A stretch of 6,592 bases of DNA, taken from positions 1-6,592 of the forward strand of contig NZ_JBHEEH010000036.1 in NCBI RefSeq assembly GCF_041929845.1, given 5' to 3'. Origin of the DNA: Paenochrobactrum pullorum (GTDB taxonomy: Bacteria; Pseudomonadota; Alphaproteobacteria; Rhizobiales; Rhizobiaceae). Positions 1 to 6,174 of this stretch are shown in pieces. Every line of letters begins with the position of its first letter. Position 1 is the stretch's first letter. Both the position numbers and the translations under genes were made by a program. The notes under the pieces are model-generated. The model had not been told where the DNA came from and did no database searches. It worked only from the letters and a program-made list of their open reading frames with translations.

Positions 1-187
1 CCAGCGGTCCGGTTCCACAAGAGCTTTCCATAGATAGCACACACGTCAAAGCGCACCGTTCGGCACAAGGCTCAAAAACTGGCGACGCATTGCAACCAGA
101 TATGATCGCCTCGCGATAAACTATCTCGCCGTAATTGCTCTTGTTTCTACAATCATCGCACGGGGGGTAATTGAGTCCTCAGCCTAG
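1..187 (+). pseudogene. IS5-family transposase remnant with internal deletion
   Basis: Two pieces of a DDE transposase lie side by side in different frames. The first, from base 3 to the stop at 117-119, contains SIDSTHVKAHRSAQGSKTG. This is the IS5-family segment around the second catalytic aspartate (IDST.VKAHR). The second, from about base 101 to the TAG at 185-187, reads YDRLAINYLAVIALVSTII and ends IESSA. It matches the usual IS5 C-terminus (RYDKLAANYLAF...RLWLRVNESTP). Roughly the middle third of the protein is missing, including the region that carries the catalytic glutamate, so the element cannot transpose on its own. The 5' part lies outside the window. I see no convincing terminal repeat at the right end. 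Assignment to the IS5 family is from recognised motifs; the subgroup (IS427-like) is a guess. Confidence 0.72.
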
Positions 188-210
188 TCATACGCCTAAC
201 ATTACTCCTA

Positions 211-226
211 ACCCTTAATTAAGGGT
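211..226. repeat. Perfect 16-bp palindrome
   Basis: The bases ACCCTTAATTAAGGGT read the same on both strands. The palindrome lies about 24 bases after the end of the IS5 transposase remnant. It could be an operator-like dimer binding site, a remnant of an IS end, or chance. No T-run follows it, so an intrinsic terminator is unlikely. No neighbouring gene start explains it. Confidence 0.6.
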
Positions 227-471
227 GAGAAAATGTCCGGATAATTCGGAGGCTATTACATCAAGGTAGTTCCACTGGTAGTTATCAAAGTTGATATACG
301 TAGTGTTGTCGCAATGCTACTTTTCTAGCTTCCTACCATTTGCATGAGTTTTTCAATTCCTTCCCAGTAAGACAACCGCTCCTGTTAGAAAAATACTACT
401 AATGGATTGAATACACGAATCGGGCAACGAATGTTGGGTTGAACTCATAGCATCAATTTGCAAGAGCTCGG

Positions 472-485
472 AAAACGGTCGTTTT
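472..485. repeat. Short inverted repeat AAAACG-GT-CGTTTT
   Basis: A 6-bp inverted repeat with a 2-base centre. It lies downstream of the methyltransferase remnant, which is transcribed leftward and ends at 550. Its loop is too small and its stem too weak to call it a terminator; its significance is unknown. Confidence 0.3.
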
Positions 486-549
486 ATGAGCGAGCTGAAT
501 CATATTTGAGGCAATTCAATGTCTGGGGCAGATGCAAAATTTAGTCAGG

Positions 550-1252
550 TCAGAATGCCAACCCATCAACCAAATATTGAACGTTATTATCTTTAAGGCT
601 GATTTGCATGCGCCACCCATCCATACGGGTACGGTCTTTCCACATTTCGTCGATCCGTTTCGCCATTGAGGCGTCTCGAGCACCTGCGCAAGGATAAAAC
701 CCACATGACCCCAATGTGATTACATTCATGACAGGTGCCCCTTGCTCCATCAGGATCATTGCGCCCAAGCCATGTGATCCAGTAACGGGCAATAATAGTC
801 TGCCATTCGGACTGAGGTGATCAAGCCAGGCAGTGACGGGATGTGTTCCCCCTGCAAATGCCACGATGAGATCAAAAAGGCCATCATTGTCGATCAGGTC
901 GCATGCGCTATTGCCGTAACGCACTTCAACAGACTTCTTATCCACTAGGTTCTCTTGAGCGGCGAGAGCCAAACTCTGCCCGTCTCAAACACCAAAACCC
1001 TCCCGTTCCAACGAGTTGAGACAATATCGCCGTATAATATCCCGTACCCGCACCAATCTGTAGCACTGTCGAATTTTCGCGGACGTCAATCTGAGTCAGA
1101 AGACGAGCCCACATGGAAGGCTCACCAATATTAATGCCTTGTAATTCATCGAGCACTATCAATGCACAGTGATATAGATATCTTGGATCTGCATTGGGTG
1201 TCTCGACGGCAGCGACAGTGTAGAGCGGTGAACGCAACTTCCACGGTCCGTT
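550..1252 (-). pseudogene. Protein-L-isoaspartate O-methyltransferase-like gene, 5'-truncated and frameshifted
   Basis: This is a SAM-dependent methyltransferase of the PCMT type, which in intact relatives repairs isoaspartyl residues or methylates an unknown substrate in the cytoplasm. The segment begins at GPWKLRSP, continues through NADPRYLYH and GEPSMWARLL, and carries SAM motif I, VLQIGAGTGYY (about 1040-1066). After SQLVGTGG the frame breaks near 965-1000. The third frame briefly reads VLVFET, and the rest continues from SLALAAQENLVD to the TGA at 550-552. This downstream part includes LIVAFAGGTHPVTAWLDHLSPNGRLLLPVTG, a typical later part of the fold. All three frames carry family-like pieces, so two closely spaced indels are likely. 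The N-terminus is missing: at about 1252 the gene is joined in frame to an IS6 transposase fragment. About 230 residues of coding sequence remain. Not functional as it stands. Confidence 0.75.
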
Positions 1253-1678
1253 TCCGGCGTAATTAGCGCCGCTCTTATCAATCACAACCTTGTCCGGAAT
1301 ACCGTTGGTTTCAATGGTTCTTTTAAAGAAAGCGGTGGCAGCAGTCTGGTCACGTTGCTCAGACAGCATGAAATCAAGGGTTTTGCCAAATTTATCAATG
1401 GCGCGATATTGATAAAGCCACCGTCCTTTCACTCTCACATAGGTCTCATCAACACGCCAGAACTGGCTGGTCGCCGCTTTACGTTGGCGCGTTCGCGCTG
1501 CGATAAGAGATGAATATTTAACAACCCACCGATTGAGGGTAGTGTGATTAACATCAATGCCACGCTCCAATAGGATCTCTTGTAGATCTCAATATGAAAC
1601 CGCATAGCGCACATAGAAAAACACAGCGTGCAGAATAACAGATTTGGGATATTAGCTTCCTTTGAAGCTGATCGTCAT
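1253..1678 (-). pseudogene. IS6-family transposase, N-terminal part with two premature stops
   Basis: Reading from the ATG at 1678 gives MTISFKGS, a TAA (1652-1654), then YPKSVILHAVFFYVRYAVSY, a TGA (1589-1591), then DLQEILLERGIDVNHTTLNRWV. Related IS6 transposases have Gln and Arg at the two stop positions. A single C-to-T change on the coding strand would therefore explain both (CAA to TAA, CGA to TGA); this is inferred from the family. Downstream, WRVDETYVRVKGRWLYQYRAI holds the first catalytic Asp (about residue 77) and PDKVVIDKSGAN the second (about residue 134). The segment with the third acid (Glu) is deleted. About 142 of the usual ~230 residues remain. After the second stop the frame stays open into the methyltransferase sequence. 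Confidence 0.85.
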
Positions 1679-1748
1679 AAACCTGAAATCCACAATGTTT
1701 CGATCCAAAAACAATAGACTAATAATTTGAAACCCAGGATACCTCAAA

Positions 1749-1764
1749 TCTTTGCAACGGAGCC
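1749..1764 (-). repeat. IS6-family terminal inverted repeat (single copy)
   Basis: On the minus strand these bases read GGCTCCGTTGCAAAGA, close to the GGCnCTGTTGCAAA ends of IS6/IS26-type elements. It lies about 70 bp upstream of the transposase ATG, as expected for the left end. No partner repeat was found in the window. Confidence 0.8.
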
Positions 1765-1992
1765 GTCAAAACTGATCGTATTGATGTTATGGCAATGGTA
1801 TTCATACTGAAGGCTTACCTGCTTGGCAACAAATCTGTGTGTCGCCCTGTTCGGCTTCCTACGCCTGAAGAGGAAGATAGCAAACGTCTTTCCAGAGAAC
1901 GCACTCAATTGAAGAAGGCACGGACACGTCACATCAATTGTATCCGAGCTCTACTGATCCTTCACGGTATCAGGGGGGCAGAACAAGATTAG
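1765..1992 (+). pseudogene. IS110-family transposase fragment, interrupted by IS6
   Basis: From the first base after the IS6 end the plus strand reads VKTDRIDVMAMV, then GNKSVCRPVRLPTPEEED, SKRLSRERTQLKK and RHINCIRALLILHGIRG, up to a TAG at 1990-1992. The KTDxxD motif holds the last two acids of the DEDD RuvC-like catalytic site of IS110 transposases. The following Arg/Glu-rich helical part (PTPEEED..RL.RER..L..ER..H.NRI..LL..GI) is characteristic of the family. The upstream part of the catalytic domain is lost at the IS6 junction. The C-terminal Tnp20 domain with its catalytic serine is absent at the other end, so only about 75 of 300-400 residues remain. The ATG at 1789 is internal, not the true start. 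Confidence 0.8.
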
Positions 1993-2038
1993 TTCAAAAT
2001 CGTACGCTTAGGTCGAACGAAAGAGGAACGTGCAGTCT

Positions 2039-2976
2039 TCAAACGTTGCCGCCACATACGATCACCCAAAGCCTGCGATAGTGCCTTGGAAGTTCTTGCT
2101 CGGAAATCGCTGCCAAAGCCAACGCTCCGCTGGGCTCCGCTTGTATGCCTGTTTCACGGGCCATATGCGCTCGCGCTTCGATGACGCCTGCGTCTGATGC
2201 TGCTAGTGTACGGACCCCAATTTTCTGGAGAATGCTAAAAGCAAGCGAGCCTATTTCGGTAACTTTCAGAGCATCACAGATTGTCTGCTCTTGAGCGACG
2301 ATCTCCACAGGATGCGACACGTTAATAGCAGCATACAGGCGTGGATAATGCTCAGGCTCAGCTACATAAATATCGTTCTCGATCCCGCTGATCCTGAGCC
2401 CAATGAGGTTCCTGCGGCCAATCCACCGCCACCGCAAGCGACGACAATGGCATCGTCAGGAGAAGCATCATCCTTCATTGCATGAGCCAGTTCCACACCA
2501 AGGGAACAGCTACCGACCAGCATCGATGCGTCCCTGAACGGATGCAACAATGGCAATCCACGCGCTTTCGCTTCCTGTTCCGCACGATCAACGAAGTCAG
2601 ATCGTGGTACGAGAAGGGCTTCCGAACCAGAATTTAGGGCCATTTCTCGTTTTGCAGCAGGTGCGTCGTCAGGCATAACGACTGTCGCTGGAATGCCAAG
2701 CTTTGATGCAGCCAACCCGACGGTTATGGGGAAGTTTCCGGAACCGCAAGCAACAACGCCTTTCGGATGTTTGCTAACTCCGAGTATAGCTCCCCTATAT
2801 TTGAAGGATCCCGCATGTTGTCGGGATTCATCTACCAGCCGGATTTCCTTGGAATTTTTTGCTCCGGCAGCCAGATCGGCAAACTGGACGGGGACGCTGT
2901 GGCTTAGAACAAACTCGATGTCGGTTTCCAGGTTTTCCGAAAGCTTTTTGAATGATTGCCATGGTTCACTTGTCAT
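2039..2976 (-). pseudogene. Serine/threonine dehydratase-like PLP enzyme, frameshifted
   Basis: This is a fold-type II PLP enzyme of the threonine/serine ammonia-lyase group, which in intact form would deaminate a hydroxy-amino acid to a 2-oxo acid and ammonia. Reading from the ATG at 2976, the first frame shows AGSFKYRGA with the expected PLP-binding lysine (residue 59). It then shows GSGNF (78-82) at the position of the cofactor-binding asparagine loop, GIPATVVMPDDAPAAKR, and the phosphate-binding loop GGGGLAAG (182-189). The frame breaks near 2396-2400. The second frame continues smoothly with LRISGIENDIYVAEPEHYPRL, then EPSGALALAAI and the last strand VIVCGGNV, to a TGA at 2039-2041. One indel explains the break. 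The joined product of about 312 residues is close to the usual ~320, perhaps missing a few C-terminal residues. It overlaps the upstream resolvase gene by 11 bp. The substrate cannot be told from sequence. Confidence 0.8.
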
Positions 2977-3570
2977 TCATTTTCCCAATGTTTTCAGCAG
3001 CCTGATTCCGGATGCGCATGATTGTTTGTCTGCTTGTGGCAAATTTCCGAGCAATTGCCGAAATACTTATTCCTTCCAGCAGATCGGCAAGGACGTCCTG
3101 TTTTTGTTTATCGTCAAGTGTGGATGGACGACCCAAAGATTTCCCTTCCGACTTGGCGCGCTTGAGGCCTGATTGCGTCCGTTCGATCAGAAGGTCGCGC
3201 TCGAACTGCGCCACGGCGTTCAGCACATTCATGGTCATTATACCGGCTGAACTGGTTAGATCAGCACCACCTAATGCGAGGCAGTAAACCCTGACGCCCA
3301 TTTCTGCGAGGGCTTTGACAGTACTGCTGACATCAATAGCATCACGACCAAGGCGGTCGAGCTTGGTGACGATCAGAATGTCACCGGCCTCCATCTTATC
3401 CAATAACCGGGAGAACCACGGCGCTGCGCAATGGCCGTGCTGCCGGAAACCGTCTCAGTGACGATCCGGCGTGGCTCGACATGGAAACCAGCAGCTTTAA
3501 TTTTCTGAATCTGGTTTTCGGTGGTCTGTCCGGTCGTCGAGACGCGAACATAGGCAAAGGTGCGTGGCAT
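2966..3570 (-). pseudogene. tnpR: Tn3-family resolvase (serine recombinase) with one-base deletion
   Basis: Serine site-specific recombinase that resolves Tn3 cointegrates at res. From the ATG at 3570 it reads MPRTFAYVRVSTTGQT, with the catalytic serine at residue 11, and continues to SGSTAIAQR. There the frame breaks. The second frame reads PWFSRLLDKMEAGD, then TKLDRLGRDA (conserved arginines), LALGGADLTSSAG, and AVAQFERDLLIERTQSGLKRA leading into GRP. It ends with a C-terminal helix-turn-helix, ISISAIARKFATSRQTIMRI (about 168-187). Family members read QRP at the break. The sequence has CAGCGCCGTGG where one more C would give CAGCGCCCGTGG, so a single-base deletion near 3419-3424 accounts for it. 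Restoring it gives exactly 201 codons plus the stop at 2966. It is divergent from tnpA and shares an intergenic region with it, the usual Tn3 arrangement. An upstream in-frame ATG exists at 3612, but MPRTFAY is the normal family start. Confidence 0.88.
2981..2986 (-). promoter_or_regulatory. Ribosome binding site of the dehydratase gene
   Basis: GGGAAA on the minus strand lies 4 bases upstream of the ATG at 2976, inside the last codons of the resolvase gene. It supports the chosen start and suggests the two genes were translated from one mRNA. Confidence 0.4.
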
Positions 3571-3722
3571 GGGCTCAATTTCGTCCGAATAGGATGTCCG
3601 AAATATCCCCACTGTTCGAAACTATGTCAAGATAATTTGTGGACAGGGTGTTTTGACCCTGTACGCAATTGGACGATTCCGTACAGGGGTTGGGCCAACA
3701 GTACAGAGTTGGGAGAGTAAGA
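3571..3722. promoter_or_regulatory. Putative res site and divergent tnpR/tnpA promoter region
   Basis: This is the intergenic region between divergent tnpR and tnpA, where Tn3 elements carry their three-subsite resolution site. Visible repeats are: GTCCGAA twice in direct orientation (3583-3589, 3596-3602); a perfect inverted repeat ACAGGGT / ACCCTGT (3643-3649, 3656-3662); and an 8-bp inverted repeat CCCTGTAC / GTACAGGG (3657-3664, 3681-3688). A related GTACAGAG follows at 3701-3708. TGTC...GACA ends (3625-3645) frame an AT-rich core that could be a resolvase-binding subsite. Individual subsites cannot be assigned with certainty. In intact elements resolvase bound here also represses both genes. 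Confidence 0.55.
3711..3717 (+). promoter_or_regulatory. Ribosome binding site of tnpA
   Basis: GGGAGAG lies 5 bases upstream of the ATG at 3723. It decides for MAKRSLLK as the start over the in-frame ATG at 3669, which would place the N-terminus inside the res region. Confidence 0.6.
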
Positions 3723-4802
3723 ATGGCCAAGCGGTCGCTTCTAAAAATTCAGGACCTACATGAGCTTTTCGGCATCCCGACCGACGAAGATAGTCTGATC
3801 AGACATTATTCGCTTTCACCGGCGGATCGCCTGGAAATAGAGCTTCGTCGGCGCAAGCAAAATCAGTTTGGCTTTGCTATGCAACTTTGCCTGATGCGCT
3901 ACCCTGGAAGAGCGCTCCTGCCGAATGAAGTTCCCCCACCGATGCTGCTCAACTATATCGCCGAGCAGATCAACGTAGATCCAAGGTTATTTAATTTATA
4001 CGCAACGCGTGAGGAAACTCGACGCGAACATATTGGGCATTTGCAGCGCTATCTCGATCTGCGGAGTGCAACCGCTGAAGACCGTCGCGCCGCTTTGCGT
4101 GCGGGTATTGAAGCAGCATCCCAAACAGATAAAGGGTTGTCGATAGCAAAAGCGATTATCGCCACATTCCGCGAGCAATGCGTTCTCCTACCGGCAGTGA
4201 ACATGATCGAGCGAATGGGGCTCGCAGCCCGTGCCATTGCTCGTCGTCGCGCTACAATTGTCGCTCAGCTTATCAAGCTCGGCCAAAAACTCACTGACGA
4301 TGCGGTAACGATGTTCATCAAGCTGATCCGTCGGCTATTCTCAAAAGCCAATAACAAGAAAAAGCAGCAGCATATGAATGCTCGGATGGAAACATCCAAA
4401 GCGCTCAGATTATTCCTCGACACAATTGTCGCTTTGCAGAACGCCAACGATGCTGATGAAGATGCAATCAGAGTGATAAACAGAGAGGTTGGTTGGCATA
4501 AGCTGCTCCAGATCAAGCCTAACCTTGAAGCCATGGTTGAGAACGCTGACACATCGCCTTTGGCGACGGCGGCAGAACAATACGCGAATGTTCGAAAGTT
4601 CGCAGGCGTGTTCCTTCAGACATTTAAGTTTCACTCACACCGAAAGCATGATCCGCTTCTGGCAGCGATCTCAACCCTGAAAGGGCTTTATACGGAAGGG
4701 AGGCGTGTTCTGCCGGATCGCGTACCGGTCGGTCATCTCGGATCGGTTGAGAAAACCACACCGAACACCATGTGTAATCGTAATATTTTTTCCTATTTAT
4801 GA
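3723..4802 (+). pseudogene. tnpA: Tn3-family transposase, N-terminal third only
   Basis: From the ATG at 3723 the product begins MAKRSLLKIQDLHELFGIPT, then DEDSLIRHYSLSPADRLEI. It shows the Tn3 N-terminal domain (DUF4158) hallmarks FGFAMQLCLMRYPGRAL, VDPRLFNLYATREETRREH and RYLDLRSAT. A helical region follows, up to FAGVFLQTFKFHS and LLAAISTLKGLY. Family proteins are about 950-1000 residues with a C-terminal DDE catalytic core. Here family-like sequence ends near 4740-4760 and the frame closes at a TGA at 4800-4802 after an unrelated tail (NTMCNRNIFSYL). The whole catalytic domain is missing, so it can have no transposase activity. No frameshift is seen in the retained part. It could at most encode a truncated DNA-binding protein of about 359 residues. 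Confidence 0.88.
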
Positions 4803-4887
4803 GTGATGCAGCATTGACTTGTATTCTTTCTCATGTGACCTGCCACGTTCGCAAATATATGAGTAATAAATTGAGCTAGGATAAGCC
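4803..4887 (+). promoter_or_regulatory. Leader of the Hsp70-like gene with weak promoter signals and RBS
   Basis: TAGGATA (4877-4883) just upstream of the ATG at 4888 is an acceptable ribosome binding site. A TTGACT (4814-4819) and a TATATG (4856-4861) resemble -35 and -10 elements but are too far apart to form a pair, so the promoter is uncertain. The truncated Tn3 transposase ends immediately upstream, and the original regulatory region may have been partly replaced. Confidence 0.3.
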
Positions 4888-6144
4888 ATGACTGCGCTGA
4901 TCGGTGGTATCGACTTCGGTACGTCTAATTCAACCGTTGGTATTGTAAAGAACGGAGCACCGCAGCTGACAGCTCTTGAAAATGGCATGGTTACACTGCC
5001 AAGTGCGATCTTTTATAATTTTTAAGACAACCAAACCTATTATGGGCGCCACGCCATTTCTGACTACATGGAAAATGTTGATGGTCGTTTGATGCGCTCG
5101 CTGAAAAGTGTTTTGGGTACATCATTGATCAAAACAAAAACGCAGGTCAAAACCCGCTCGCTGGCTTTCACCGATATTCTTGGTGAGTTTATCGGGCATT
5201 TGAAATCTCATCTGGATCACGCGCAAGGCGGAAATGTCGAGCATGTGGTTTTTGGCCGTCCGGTATATTTTGTTGATGGTAATGAGACAGCTGATCAGGC
5301 AGCACAAAGCCAATTGGAAGCCATTGCGCGTGATAATGGCTTTAAAGAAATTGCCTTTCAGTTTGAGCCAATCGCTGCTGCGCTGAATTATGAGCAGAGC
5401 GTAAAAAAAGAAGAGTTGGCACTTATCGCCGATATCGGGGGCGGTACATCTGACTTTTCAATCATTCGGCTTTCACCAAATCGTGCGGGCGTGTCGGATC
5501 GCAAAAGTGATATATTGGCTAATACCGGTGTTCATATCGGAGGTACCGATTTTGATAGGCTGTTTAGCATGGCTCATGTGATGCCGGAACTTGGTTATCA
5601 AACACCTTCAAAAGACGGAAAACGTAATCTTCCGGTGAGTTATTTCATTGATCTTGCGACATGGCATCGTATTAATCTTCTTTACGATAATAAAGCGAAA
5701 GCCGATTTGCGGGAAATGCGTTACGAGGCTGCCAGACCGGAATTACTCGACCGAATGATTGATATTGTTAATGAGAAGCAGGGGCATGCGCTTGCTGGTT
5801 GTGTAGAAAAGGCAAAGGTTTCGCTCACCGATGAGGCAGAAACAAATATCAATGTGGAATTATCGGAAGAACGCCTTATCATTCCTGTTACGTGTGCGGA
5901 TTTGAATATTGCTATTGAGCGCGCTGTCGTTAGAATTGGCGATACAGTAAGCAAAACCATCGCGGATGCAGGTATCAAGGCGAGCGAAATTGATACTGTA
6001 TTTTTAACAGGTGGCTCGACTGCGATTGAAGCCGTGCAACAGAATATATTGCATTGGATGCCTGAAGTTAAAGTGGTGGAAGGCGATATGTTTGGTAGTG
6101 TGGGGCTTGGTCTGGCCTTGGATGCATCACGAAAGTTTATTTGA
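4888..6144 (+). pseudogene. yegD: YegD-type Hsp70-family ATPase with one nonsense codon
   Basis: Relatives are cytoplasmic actin-fold ATPases related to DnaK but lacking its long substrate-binding domain; their client is not established. From the ATG at 4888 it reads MTALIGGIDFGTSNSTVGIV (phosphate-1 motif) up to SAIFYNF. A TAA at 5023-5025 (codon 46) follows, then the same frame continues with DNQTYYGRHAISDY. Glu is likely at that position in relatives, so a single GAA-to-TAA change is plausible. The rest is clean: FEPIAAALNY (159-168), phosphate-2 LIADIGGGTSDFSIIRL (179-195), IGGTDFDRL (217-225) and the adenosine motif VFLTGGSTAI (371-380). It ends KFI at codon 418, near normal length for the family (about 420-450). 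Restart at the ATG at 5068 (codon 61) would give a 358-residue protein without phosphate-1, so it would not be expected to hydrolyse ATP. Confidence 0.88.
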
Positions 6145-6151
6145 ATCTTAA

Positions 6152-6172
6152 CCTATGATCGGGCGTCATGGG
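6152..6172. repeat. Imperfect hairpin after the Hsp70-like gene
   Basis: CCTATGA (6152-6158) and TCATGGG (6166-6172) can form a 7-bp stem with one T-G pair and a 7-base loop, starting 7 bases after the stop codon at 6144. No T-run follows on the plus strand, so it is at best a weak terminator. Confidence 0.25.
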
Positions 6173-6174
6173 TC

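Larger units (their letters stand above)
188..549. other. Gene-free stretch between IS5 remnant and methyltransferase remnant
   Basis: I read this stretch in all frames on both strands and recognised no protein family; stops are frequent. It contains a perfect 16-bp palindrome (211-226) and a small hairpin (472-485). It may be old intergenic DNA, or coding DNA decayed beyond recognition. Confidence 0.5.
1253..1764 (-). mobile_element. IS6-family insertion sequence, left half only
   Basis: The element starts at its terminal inverted repeat (outer base 1764) and runs leftward through the transposase start at 1678 to about 1253. There the transposase stops matching its family and methyltransferase sequence begins. 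The other terminal repeat and the C-terminal half of the transposase are gone, so neither transposition nor cointegrate formation by this copy is possible. The outer boundary at 1764 is exact to within a base or two, because IS110 coding sequence begins at 1765. Confidence 0.8.
2966..4750. mobile_element. Tn3-family transposon remnant (tnpR, res, partial tnpA)
   Basis: Divergent resolvase and transposase genes flank a repeat-rich intergenic region, the layout of the Tn3 subgroup. The transposase is cut off after about a third of its length and no 38-bp terminal inverted repeat was recognised on either side, so the true ends are not visible. The dehydratase gene downstream of tnpR may have been inside the transposon as cargo, in which case the element extended further left. 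The right limit given is the approximate point where tnpA stops matching its family. Confidence 0.75.

Noticed and set aside
188..549. A CRISPR array, tRNA or small-RNA gene in the gene-free stretch
   Set aside because: There are no regularly spaced repeats and no cloverleaf-like sequence, only isolated palindromes.
2396..2400. Programmed ribosomal frameshift in the dehydratase gene
   Set aside because: No slippery heptamer or downstream structure was seen, and metabolic enzymes of this family are not known to use one. A plain indel is simpler.
2693..3172. A 159-codon plus-strand open frame running across the dehydratase and resolvase genes
   Set aside because: It is antisense to two recognised families and crosses their boundary. 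Its product shows no recognisable motif, so it is a shadow frame.
4265..4552. A 95-codon minus-strand open frame inside tnpA
   Set aside because: It is the complement of well-matched Tn3 transposase codons. Its Ser/Ile/Leu-rich product is typical of an antisense shadow.
1589..5025. Stop codon reassignment or readthrough as an explanation for internal TGA and TAA codons
   Set aside because: The TGA falls where Arg is expected, not Trp, and TGG is used normally for Trp. The TAA codons fall at expected Gln and Glu. Both codons also serve as ordinary stops elsewhere in the window.
5721..5978. An 85-codon minus-strand open frame inside the Hsp70-like gene
   Set aside because: It lies antisense to a conserved ATPase-domain region, with no ribosome binding site or family match.
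6152..6172. Intrinsic terminator after the Hsp70-like gene
   Set aside because: The stem is weak, contains a T-G pair and has no following T-run on the transcribed side.
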